A stretch of DNA of 64,000 bases, from contig NC_035164.2 of NCBI RefSeq assembly GCF_001659605.2, positions 5,497,379 to 5,561,378 of the forward strand, written 5' to 3'. The notes under the pieces are model-generated. The model was not told where the DNA came from and searched no databases. It saw only the letters and a program-made list of their open reading frames with translations. Positions 45,813 through 57,473 of this stretch are shown here, one piece after another (position 1 is the first letter of the stretch; each line of letters starts with the position of its first letter). The DNA comes from Manihot esculenta. Its lineage: Eukaryota; Streptophyta; Magnoliopsida; Malpighiales; Euphorbiaceae. The position numbers and the translations under genes are program-made.

Positions 45813-48800
45813 TTAAAACAGATATGGGTATTGCTGGAGCATGGACTCCCGAGTCTCCCACGTGCACTCTTCTAGGTTGTGGTGGTTCCACAAAACTTTC
45901 ACCATTGGTATCTCCTTGTTTCTCAGCTTTCTGATCTGGGTGTCAAGGATCCGCACTGGCTGCTCTATATAGGTGAGATCACTTAAGATTTCCACCTCAG
46001 GTTCACTCAGAACCTTCTCTGGATCTGATACAAACTTTCTCACCATAGAAACATGGAATACCGGGTGAATTCGTTCCATAGAAGCCGGTAAATCTAGCTT
46101 ATACGATACAGACCCGATCTTCTGCAAGATCTCAAAGGGACCAATGTACCGTGGGGCCAGTTTACCCTTCTTTCCAAACCGAACCACTCCTTTCATTGGA
46201 GACACCTTAAGCAATACCATATCCCCCTCCTGGAACTCTAGCTGCTTCCTACGGATGTCTGCATAACTTTTCTGTCTACTTACAGCTGGTCTGATCCTCT
46301 CTCTAATGATAGGCACTAACTTGCTGGTTATCTCAACTAACTCTGGCCCTGCAAGAGTTTTCTCTCCTACCTCTTCCCAGCAAACAGGTGTTCGGCACTT
46401 CCTCCCATACAAAGCTTCATAAGGGGCCATCCCTATGCTAGCATGATGGCTGTTGTTGTAGGCAAACTCCACCAGAGGTAGATGCTGCCTCCAAGAACCG
46501 CCAAAATCTAACACACACATTCTCAGCATATCTTCAATGGTCTGGATGGTTCTCTCAGACTGACCGTCTGTCTGTGGATGGAAAGCAGTGCTGAAATCCA
46601 ACCTTGTGCCCATTTCCATTTGCAGACTCCGCCAAAACCTGGAGGTGAACTGAGGTCCTCGATCTGATACGATCGACACTGGAACTCCATGCAACCTGAC
46701 TATCTCGTCTACATACACCTGCGCCAACTTGTCCACAGAGTAGTTACTCCTGACTGGAATGAAGTGAGCAGATTTCGTGAGTCTATCCACAATCACCCAT
46801 ATGGAGTCTAGTCTGTTAGACGTCGCCGGTAACCCCACTACAAAATCCATAGCTATGTTTTCCCATTTCCATTCTGGAATCGGCAGTGGGTTAAGCATTC
46901 CAGCCGGCTTCTGGTGCTCTAACTTCACCCTTTGACATGTCTCGCAGGCTGACACGAACTGTGCCACTTCTCTCTTCATTGCTGGCCACCAATACACCCT
47001 TCTCAGATCTTGATACATCTTGGTGGCTCCCGGGTGAATACTATACCTCGCATTATGAGCTTCCCTCATAATGTCTGCCTTCAAACTGCGATCATCTGGT
47101 ACACATAACCTCTTACCGTGCCGAAGAATCCCCTCACTATCAAATCTGAACTCTGCACTGTTGCCCGACTGAACAGTCCTGGCAATCTTCACTAACTCGG
47201 GGTCTTCGTGCTGTTTCAGAGCCACTTGCTCTAGAAACACTGGTGTCACTCTCATCTGTGCGAGCAAAACACCTGTACCAGATAACTGCAACTGTAACCC
47301 GTCTTCCACGAGCTTGTAGAAATCCTTCACCACCGGTCTTCTCTCTACTGCAATGTGGGATAAACTGCCAAGTGACTTTCGGCTTAAGGCATCAGCTACA
47401 ACATTCGCCTTGCCCGGATGATACTGGTCTCTGCCTCAAGTTTAACTCTCTTTGACTTAAGATGTGCTGTAGGCTCTTATGATCCGTATAGATCTCACAT
47501 TTTACCCCATAGAGGTAATGCCTCCACATCTTAAGTGCAAAGATAACAGCTGCCATCTCCAGATCGTGTGTCGGGTAATTTAGCTCGTGCTTCTTCAGCT
47601 GTCTAAAAGCATAAGCTATCACTTTGTCCTTCTGCATCAACACACAACCTAATCCCACTCGGGATGCATCACAGAACACTGTGAAATCTTCATCACTGAT
47701 CGGCAGAGCTAACACCGGTGCTGAAGTTAACCGTCTCTTCAACTCTGCAAAACTTTTCTCACATTCCTCTGACCACATAAACTTCTGATTCTTTCTGGTC
47801 AGTCTGGTCATAGGAGCAGCTATCTTCGAAAAGTCCTGAACAAACCTCCGATAGTAGCCTGCCAAACCCAGAAAACTCTTGATCTCGGTCACTGTAGTGG
47901 GTGTAGGCCAGTTGGCTACTGCCTCTACCTTTTTGGGATCTACTGCTATACCGTCCTCTGATATAACATGTCCCAAAAAGGAAATGCTCCTTAGCCAGAA
48001 CTCGCACTTGGAGAACTTGGCATACAAGCCATGCTCTCTCAAGGTTTGCAGCACTATCCGCAGATGATGGGCATGCTCCTCTGCATTCCTGGAGTACACC
48101 AAGATATCATCAATAAAGACGATCACAAAACGATCCAAGTACTCCTTGAAAACCCTGTTCATGAGATCCATGAATGCTGCAGGGGCGTTAGTCAACCCGA
48201 ACGGCATCACAAGGAACTCATAATGCCCATATCTGGTTCGAAAAGCAGTCTTGGATACATCTCCTTCCCTGATCTTCAACTGGTGGTATCCAGATCTCAG
48301 ATCTATTTTAGGAAAACAACCTGCTCCTGCCAGCTGGTCGAATAGATCATCGATCCTGGGTAAAGGATACTTGTTTTTGATAGTGACTTTGTTCAACTGT
48401 CTATAGTCGACACAAAGTCTAAGAGGTCCATCCTTCTTTCTGACAAACAATACTGGAGCACCCCAGGGTGAGGTACACGGGCGGATGAAACCCTTAGCTA
48501 CCAAATCCTGTAACTACTCTTTCAACTCTCGCAACTCTGCTGGTGCCATCCTATAGGGAGGAATAGAGATCGGTCTGGCATTGGGCATCAACTCAATCTC
48601 GAACTCTATTTCCCTATCCGGTGGCAGTCCTGGAAGCTCTTCAGGAAACAAATCTGGGAAGTCTCTAACAACTGGTACTGAGGATGGTTCCCTAATCTGA
48701 CTGTCTAGCTCTCTCACATAAGCTAGGAACCCCTGACACCCCTTCCTTAACATTCTACGAGCCTGGAGGGCTGATATCAAACCCCTAGGTGTCCCTCTCT

Positions 48801-50721
48801 TGTCTCCTCTGAAGACACACTCTGACCCATCCTGGTCTCTGACACTGACTACCTTGTCTCTACAGTTCAGGGTAGCATCATACGTAGATAACCAGTCCAT
48901 CCCTAGAATGACATCAAAATCTGTCAATTCTAGAACCATCAGGTCAGCTGGAAGGTATCTACCCTCTATGCACACTGGACTGAACCGACAGACTGACTCT
49001 GCCAAAGATGGATCACATTTGGGTCCACTAACCCATAGAGGACACTCTAACTCAGACACCATCAGACCCAACCTCTCTGCAGCTCTAGAAGAAATGAAAG
49101 AGTGAGAAGCACCGGGGTCCATTAAAGCATACACCTCTGAACACCCAATGATGAGATTACCTGACACCACCGTGTTCGACGTGTCTGCCTCCTGCTGAGT
49201 CAGGGTGAAAATCCGTGCTGGGGCTGACGGACCTGCACCTCGGGAACCCATCCCTGATGAAGAGGCTACCCCTCTTCCTCTTCCTCTGCCACTGCTTGGT
49301 GGAATGGCTGAAGCTACTGGCTGTACGACACTGCCCGTACTCATCTGCTGGGATGGTGCAACCAAAGTCGCCTGAGGACATTCTCGTGCATAATGTCCCT
49401 CCTGCCCACATCTATAGCAGGCTGTGGATCCCAACTGACAAGCTCCTCTATGCTGTTTGCCACACCTCTTGCACACTGGAAAATCTGCGCCAGAACTAGA
49501 GCCACTACTCATTCCCAGACCTGACTTAAGCCTGTTCCAGAACTTGCCTCTCTTTCCTCTGAATTTCTCCCATCTCTTCTTACTTGCACTTGCTGTACCC
49601 TGTGATGAGGAACCTGGTTTAACACCAGAAGACTGTGCCTTAACTACACCTTGACTTATGGCACTGGCCTCCATCTTTCTAGCAGCATCCACAATAGAGT
49701 GGAAACTTTCCTTCTCCGCATGAAGAATCAAAGAGAAATACCTGGGATGAAGCCTTGTGGCATATCTCTTTGCCTTCTTCTGATCTGTATCATATGCCTG
49801 ACCGACATATGGCAACAATTCCAGGAACTTATCTGTATAGTCATCAACGCTCATCTCCTCCGTCTGTCGCAACTGCTCAAACTCCACAACTTTTAGTTCC
49901 CTGGAACTGTCAGGAAAAGCCCATCCAGCAAATTCGTTGGCGAACTCTTCCCATGTCATACTCTCAAGTCTCGGGTCCACATAGTTCTTGAACCATTCTC
50001 TAGCTTTCTTACACTTTAACGTGAACCCTGCCATCTCAATGGCTCTACCATCATCAGCTCCCAACTCACTTGTTATCATTCTAACTGCACTGAGATACTC
50101 AAAGGGATCATCTCCTGTATTGAATTTCGGAGCATCCAACTTTAAGTACTCGGTCATCTTCACCTTACTTCCCCCTGAAGAACTGGGTTGCTGTGCTTCC
50201 ACAACAGGGGCTACTGGTTCAGGAGGTGGTGGTGGAGGAACTGGTTCCCTCACTTCAGGCTGTACTGGACTTGGATGAACAGGTGGGGGTGGATACATGT
50301 GATATGGTGGATAAAAGGAAGGATAGGGCATATAGGGCATGTAGGGTGGATATGGGGCAAAACTGGAGTAATCCGACGTGCCTCCCATCGGATACTCTGG
50401 GCCCTGTGGAAAGGATGGATAGCCAAACCCCGAGGCCTGAACGCCTCCCTGGGACTCCCCCATACCTTCTTCTGACCTTCCTACACCCATGCTTGCATCT
50501 CTACTCTGATCCTCTTCCCTCACACCTCTGTCTTCTACTGACCTTCCCCCTCTGCTTACTCCTCTCCTACTCTCGTCAGAAGACCTTCTAGGGTCTCGTG
50601 ACGTTCCTTCCCTGCTTGACCTGTGAGATCTTGCCCTTGGCAAGGCAGGTGGACGAGCAGCTGTACCCTCACTTACAGGTGGGACTCCAGTCAATCTCGC
50701 GGATCGACGAGTTCCTCGCAT
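45813..50721 (-). pseudogene. Tekay-type gag-pol polyprotein of element B, one stop and one frameshift
   Basis: Begins [12 protein letters not shown] at 50721. Domains in order are gag ([13 protein letters not shown]), knuckles (CKRCGKQHRGAC and CYRCGQEGHYAREC), protease (MDPGASHSF, about 49120), RT (FIDD, about 48117-48106), RNase H ([13 protein letters not shown]), integrase and chromodomain, ending QYPYLF with TAA at 45815-45813. TAG at 48516-48514 replaces the CAG of element A in ELKEQLQEL, just before RT. Near 47421-47437 about 40 bases are lost after NLRQR, removing the conserved [13 protein letters not shown] part of RNase H and shifting the frame. The integrase-chromodomain frame that follows is open. 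The copy is therefore young but already defective. Confidence 0.92.
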
Positions 50722-50916
50722 CTTCACTCTCTAGCAAACAACAAATCACATAACACATCAGCAACACATCAAAAACATGCACATGCATAACTCAGGGCAT
50801 TGCACATCAGCATAACATCCTATCCTCGTGGACATGTTTTTCCTATAGTGCTTGACCTGCTACACCTCTCTATGAGCCCAACTCTCTCTCTATAGGTCCG
50901 ACCATGTGAACCTAGG

Positions 50917-50928
50917 GCTCTGATACCA
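50917..50928 (-). other. Primer binding site of element B
   Basis: TGGTATCAGAGC on the minus strand, three bases after the 5' LTR end at 50932. Confidence 0.92.
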
Positions 50929-50931
50929 ATC

Positions 50932-53080
50932 TGTAACAGCCCGGAAACCGAACTGCCACCGGCACTAGGATCCAGATCGACTTAAGGTCGCCGGGACCCG
51001 TAGTAAGCCTGCTATCCTGTCTGTATACCTGTGAAATCCCATACATGATCATACATTATCTGTACACACATAACACTTTTCTTTCTTCCAAGGCTTAACC
51101 TGTGCATGCACTCTCTCTGTGCTCTACCAATCCCTACTAGAGCTCCTCATGGCTCTAGGCGGATCAATCTCATAATGTTAAGCCTGGTTTTGCTCATAAA
51201 CATACAACAATAAAGAAACATACATAAACTGATCATGTGACTCCACAAAGGGATTACAACTCTTATAGTCAAGCACCATTCTATACACTATACATATACA
51301 CAATCTCTATACATTTACATGTCCACACTAGCTATGACAAAACTCTGTACTCTTCCTGTACCCTGCTGAGTTCTCTCTGATCTCTGAACCTGCACAACTG
51401 AAGTTAGGGGAGAGGGATGAGCTACGATAGCCCAGTGAGTAGAATAGGCAAATACAGGTGATAAAACATGCTCTCATGGAATGCAACACATAATCACATA
51501 ACCTCGGCCGGACGGATCAAAACTCCCTCTATCTCATCTGGGGTACCTAAGTACCATGTGCCTGGTCCCCGTAGGGCTGTTCCAGGTCTTTATGCCTGGT
51601 CCTCGTAAGGCTGTTCCAGGTCTTTCCTCTGAGGGCTAATGAATCCTCACGAAGTCCGTGCCGTCTCACAGAAGCAATGTACAAGGAGCAGTGCCAAGTA
51701 CAAGGATAAATGCAATGCATCATCTTTGTGTACACTAATGCACTCACCCTATAGCATATTCATGATGCATGAAGCATGATAAAATATTCAGTTCTCATAT
51801 TAAAACATTAAGTTAAATTCCACTCACCTGGTTATCTCTGAACTGACTCTGCAGGTTCTGACACTGGACTCACTGCTGACTTCCCTGATTCCTCTGGTCC
51901 GTACCTACACAGGTGGACTCAAATGAGGGACTAAACTCACTCAAGAACATCTCTACGAAACTCCCCAAAACCCCTCTAAACAAACCTCAAACCATCACAC
52001 AAAACATGCAAAGGAAAACTGGACAGGGCACTTTCGGTGGCAGGTTCGGCGGCCGAAACCCCACTCCAGAGACGAAACTCATGCATGTTCGGCGGCACCT
52101 TCGGCGGCCGAAGGTCTCGTCCAGAGACGAAACTCACACACTTTCGGCGGCCGAACTCCCTCTTTCGGCGGCCGAAAGTCCCTTTCTAAACCGAAAGCCT
52201 AGCTTTCGGGGGCAACCTTTGGCAGCCGAACTGCCTCCACAAGGGGTTCGGCGGCCGAACCTTCCTTCGGCGGCCGAACCTGGTTTTGCCCGAAGGGCAG
52301 AACCCTGCTCTGTTTCATGCAAACTTTGCCCAAAAACCTACAAACATGCATATCAACTACTCCCAACTAGCATATACACATATATATGCACAAAGGGATC
52401 TAAAACTACCCTAAAACCCCAAACAAACATAGCACATAACACTTAAACATGCTGGAACACCACAAAGCACCAAAAACCTCACCTAAACCTAAACATGCAA
52501 ACTACCCATACAAACTTCATAAAACCTTTCAAAATCATCAAAGAAGCTCAGGATCTTCACTTACCTCTTACACAACTTGAGGATGAAGGATCCTAACGTG
52601 GAGATATGAAGAAAAGCTCTTCCAAAGCTCCAAGCTTCAAAACTTGCTTCTTTGCTCAAAACCTTCATAAGTCACCAAAACTCTTAAAACTCTTGAAAGA
52701 TTTGATGAAAATCATGGAAAACATGAAAGTCAACGTAGGAGAGGCTGAAACTCACCTCTGGCTGCAAGTGGAGGAGAACTAACCTCCTTCCACCGACCCT
52801 TGGCCCTTTTATAGGTGGTTGGCCAGACCACCTTCGGCAGCCGAACGTGAAGCCGCAACCATGCAATGTTCGGCGGCCGAAAGTGACCTTCGGCGGCCGA
52901 ACCTTTGCATTTCTCCCTTGTTGCTTTTCTTTCAAAACTCAAGTCTTTTAACACTTCAAAACATGAAAACAAGTGAAAATACCTTGAAAAACATATGTAT
53001 TACCCTTCTCGAGGGTTCCGACACCCGAGATTCCACCGGACTACAGGAATTCCGATGCCGGACTCGAGCCGGGTATTACA
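50932..53080 (-). repeat. 5' LTR of element B
   Basis: 2149 bp. Promoter palindromes at about 52833-52905 with TATAAAA at 52813-52807. Donor-like AAGAG|GTAAGTG (GT at 52564-52563) and leader palindromes at about 52030-52290. A two-unit hairpin minisatellite lies at about 51556-51625. An acceptor-like TTGTTTGCTAG precedes the gag ATG at 50721. Confidence 0.92.
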
Positions 53081-53085
53081 GGGTT

Positions 53086-56000
53086 AAAGTAATCACAGAT
53101 GAGATTGGGGCTGATGACAGTAGAGCCATTCAGATGGCCGGGTTCACGCTTAAGTGCAAGAAGGCACGGGAGTGGTTCAAGAATTATGTGAACCCGAGAG
53201 TGGACAGCATGTCTTGGGGGGAGTTTGCAAACGAGTTTGCAGGATGGGCTTTTCCCGATAGTTCAAGGGAGCTGAAGATGATAGAGTTCGAACAGTTGAG
53301 GCAGACGGACGAAATGAGTGTAGAGGAGTACACCGACAGATTTTTGGAGCTGTTGCCTTTTGCTGGGCAGAGTCTGGATACAGATTCGAAGAGGTCAAGG
53401 AGGTATGTCATGAAACTCCATTCCAGGTATTCCTCCTTGATCCAGTCAGTGGACAGGGAGAGCTTCCATGCCATAGTAGATATGGCCAGGAAAATGGAGG
53501 CCAGTGCCATCGTTCAGGGGACAGTTAAGCAGTCAGTGGCACAGTCTTCCGGTTCTAAAACTCCGGGTGGGGGAAGGTTAGATCCCTCTACCCTTAGTGC
53601 AGCAGCTTCAGGCAGCAAGAGATGGGGTAAGCCCAAGGGTAAGAAGAACAAGTTCTGGAATAAAGTCAAGTCCAGTCTGGGATTTGGAAGTGGCTCAAGC
53701 TCTGGTGCGGATAATGCGGTTTGTGCGAGGTGTGGTAGGCCACACAAGGGAGTATGTCGTTTTGGGACGAACGCCTGTTTCAGATGTGGTCAGGAGGGGC
53801 ATATGGCTCGAGATTGTCCAAGAGCAGTCCCGATGGCTCAGTCCCAGCAGACAGCTTCAGGCAGTGTAGCGCAGCCAGCAGCTCCAGCCATGACTCAGGC
53901 CAGTGGCAGAGGCAGAGGGAGAGGGGCAGCCTCTTCTTCAGCGGGTTTCAGAGGTGAAGGTCCATCAGCTCCGGCGCGGATCTTCACAATGACACAGCAG
54001 GAGGCAGATGCATCTAACACCGTGGTGACAGGTAACTTAATCATTGGTTGTTCAGATGTGTATGCCTTGATGGACCCTGGTGCATCTCATTCTTTTATTG
54101 CTCCGAGAGCCGTGGGGAGGTTGGGTCTGATGACTTCTGGGTTAGAGTGTCCTCTCTGGGTCAGTGGACCCAAGTGTGATCCATCTGTGGCAGAGTCAGT
54201 CTGCCAGTGTAGTCCTGTGTTTGTTGAGGGAAGATGCTTGTCCGCCGACCTAGTGGTTCTAGATTTGACAGATTTTGACGTCATTCTAGGGATGGACTGG
54301 TTATCTACCCATGGTGCTACCTTGGACTACAGGGACAAGGTAGTCAGGTTCAGAGGTCAGGATGGGTCTGAGGTTGTCTTCAGAGGAGACAGGAGGGGTA
54401 CACTTAGAGGTCTGATATCAGCTCTTCAGGCTCGTAGGTTGCTCAGGAGGGGATGTCAGGGGTATTTGGCTCATGTGAGAGAGCTTAGCAGTCAGGTTAG
54501 AGAGCCCGCCTCGGTGCCAGTGGTTAGAGAGTTCTTAGATGTGTTCCCAGACGAGTTGCCAGGTTTACCACCTGCTAGGGAGATAGAGTTCGAGATAGAA
54601 CTGATGCCTGGAACCCGACCGATCTCTATCCCTCCCTACAGGATGGCGCCAGCAGAATTGAAAGAGTTGAAGGAGCAGTTACAGGAGCTGGTAGACAAGG
54701 GCTTCATCCGACCGAGTAACTCACCCTGGGGTGCTCCAGTTTTGTTTGTGAGAAAGAAGGATGGATCCCTTAGACTTTGTATCGACTACAGGCAGTTGAA
54801 CAAAGTCACTACCAAGAACAAGTACCCTTTGCCAAGGATCGACGATCTATTCGACCAGCTAGCAGGAGCGGGTTGTTTCTCCAAAATAGATCTGAGGTCC
54901 GGGTATCATCAGTTGAGGATCAGGGAAGAGGACGTGCCAAAGACAGCTTTCAGGACCAGATATGGGCATTTTGAGTTCCTTGTGATGCCGTTCGGGTTAA
55001 CTAACGCCCCTGCAGCATTCATGGACCTCATGAACAGAGTGTTTAGCCAGTACCTGGATCACTTTGTTATTGTCTTCATAGATGATATCTTAGTGTATTC
55101 CAGGAATGCAGAGGAGCATGCCCATCATCTACGGTTGGTTTTGCAGACCTTGAGGGAGCATGGCTTGTATGCCAAGTTCTCCAAGTGTGAGTTCTGGCTG
55201 AGGAGCATTTCCTTCTTGGGGCATGTGGTGTCAGAAAATGGTATAGAGGTAGACCCCAAGAAGGTAGAAGCTGTGGCTAACTGGCCTAGACCCACTTCAG
55301 TGACAGAGATTAGAAGTTTCTTGGGTTTGGCAGGTTACTACAGGAGGTTCGTTCAGGACTTCTCGAAAATAGCAGCTCCTCTGACCAGACTAACCAGGAA
55401 GAATCAGAAGTTCATGTGGACTGACCAGTGCGAAGAGAGTTTTGAAGAGCTTAAGAAGAGGTTGACTTCAGCACCAGTGTTAGCTCTGCCAGCTAGTGAT
55501 GCAGACTTTACAGTCTTTTGTGATGCGTCCCGTGTGGGACTGGGTTGTGTGCTTATGCAGAATGAGAGGGTGATTGCTTATGCTTCTAGGCAGCTAAAGA
55601 AGCATGAGTTGAATTACCCCACACATGACCTTGAGATGGCAGCAGTAATCTTTGCACTCAAGATGTGGAGGCACTACCTCTATGGGGTAAAATGTGAGAT
55701 CTTCACCGATCATAAAAGCCTGCAGTACATCCTGAGTCAAAGAGATTTGAACTTGAGACAGAGGAGATGGGTAGAGCTGCTGAGTGACTATGATTGCAAG
55801 ATTCAGTATCATCCGGGTAAGGCGAATGTCGTGGCAGACGCCCTAAGTCGGAAGTCACTAGGCAGTCTATCCCACATCACGGCAGAGAGGAGACCAGTGG
55901 TGAAGGAGTTTTATAAGCTCATTGATGAAGGTCTACAGTTGGAGTTATCTGGTACAGGTGCCTTGGTTGCTCAGATGAAAGTGACACCCGTGTTTCTGGA

Positions 56001-57375
56001 GCAGGTGGCTCAGAAACAGCATGAGGACCCAGAGTTAGTGAAGATTGCCAGGACTGTTCAGTCAGGCAAGGACAGTGAGTTCAGATTTGACAATAGGGGG
56101 ATCCTCCGCTATGGGAGTCGATTGTGTGTACCAGATGACATAGGGCTAAAAGGAGACATCATGAGAGAGGCTCATAATGCAAGATACAGCATTCACCCCG
56201 GAGCCACCAAGATGTATCAAGATCTGAAGAAAGTTTATTGGTGGCCAGCTATGAAGAGAGAAGTGGCACAGTTTGTGTCAGCCTGCGAAGTATGTCAGAG
56301 GGTGAAGCTGGAACATCAGAAGCCGGTTGGAATGCTTAACCCGCTACCTATTCCAGAGTGGAAATGGGAGAATATAGCTATGGACTTCGTAGTGGGGTTA
56401 CCGGCGACGTCCAACAGATTGGACTCCATATGGGTGATTGTGGACAGACTCACCAAATCTGCTCACTTCATCCCTGTCAGGAGTGGCTATTCTGTGGACA
56501 AGTTGGCGCAGGTGTACGTTGATGAGATAGTCAGACTGCATGGGGTTCCTGTTTCTATAGTGTCAGATAGAGGGCCCCAGTTCAACTCCAGGTTTTGGCG
56601 GAGTCTGCAGGATGCCATGGGTACCAGGTTGGATTTCAGTACTGCCTTCCATCCACAGACAGACGGACAGTCAGAGAGGACCATCCAGACCATAGAAGAT
56701 ATGCTAAGAATGTGTGTGCTGGACTTTGGCGGTTCTTGGAGGCAGCATCTACCTTTGGTGGAGTTTGCCTACAATAACAGCCATCATGCTAGCATCGGGA
56801 TGGCTCCATATGAAGCTTTATATGGAAGGAAGTGCAGGTCACCTGTTTGCTGGGAGGAAGTTGGAGAAAAGGCCTTGGCAGGGCCTGAGCTAGTAGAGAT
56901 CACCAGCAGGGTGGTACCCTTAATCAGAGAGAGAATCAAGACGGCTGCAAGCAGATAGAAGAGTTATGCAGACATTCGCAGAAGGCAAGTAGAGTTTCAG
57001 GAGGGGGATCTGGTATTGCTCAAGGTGTCTCCAATGAAAGGAGTGGTTCGGTTTGGGAAGAAAGGTAAGCTAGCTCCGCGGTACATCGGACCCTTTGAAG
57101 TCTTGCAAAAGATTGGGAATGTATCGTACAAGCTGGATTTACCTGCTTCAATGGAGAGAATCCATCCGGGCAAGGTTCTTAGTGAGCCTGATGTGGAGAT
57201 CCAAGAGGATCTCACCTATGTTGAGCAGCCGGTACGGATTCTGGACACTCAAATCATGAAGCTGAGAAACAAGGAAATCCCGATGGTGAAAGTCCTGTGG
57301 AACCACCACAATATGGAAGAATGCACTTGGGAGACACGGGAGTCTATGCTCCGGCAATATCCTCATCTCTTTTAA
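53086..57375 (+). pseudogene. Gag-pol remainder of element C, one in-frame stop and a 45-base deletion
   Basis: Continues gag from [13 protein letters not shown] through the knuckles ([26 protein letters not shown]), protease ([10 protein letters not shown] at 54073), RT (FIDD 55075-55086), RNase H, integrase (DDE core with [27 protein letters not shown]) and chromodomain to YPHLF and TAA at 57373-57375. TAG at 56956-56958 stands where element A has CAG (SRQKSYAD). After MERIHP the 15-residue stretch including FHVSMLRKFVSDPS is missing by an in-frame deletion, so the linker before the chromodomain is shortened. The apparent ORF start at 52819 lies in element B's LTR and is accidental. Confidence 0.92.
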
Positions 57376-57436
57376 GGTTAGTCTCTATGTGTTTTATGTG
57401 TATGATATGTTGTATACCTTGCATGTGCTAGTTGAG

Positions 57437-57473
57437 GAACATTCGGGGATGAATGTTCTTAAGGGTGGGAGAA
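57437..57473 (+). other. PPT and hairpin of element C
   Basis: The stem GAACATTCG with loop has one mismatch here (GATGAATGTTC side), followed by AAGGGTGGGAGAA, where a T breaks the purine tract. Confidence 0.8.

Larger units (their letters stand above)
43587..53080 (-). mobile_element. Tekay-type gypsy element B, complete, nested in element C
   Basis: Perfect target duplication GGGTT (43582-43586 and 53081-53085). Both LTRs are 2149 bp (43587-45735 and 50932-53080) and differ at about eight positions on my reading, so the insertion is recent. The PBS (50917-50928, minus) is TGGTATCAGAGC; PPT and hairpin at 45736-45772. It belongs to a subfamily different from A and C in LTR sequence, with ends TGTAATACCC and GGGCTGTTACA. 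Confidence 0.93.

Noticed and set aside
52819..53085. Start of the long ORF of element C inside element B's LTR
   Set aside because: Reading through the LTR end is accidental; the true gag start is at 42924 on the other side of the insertion.
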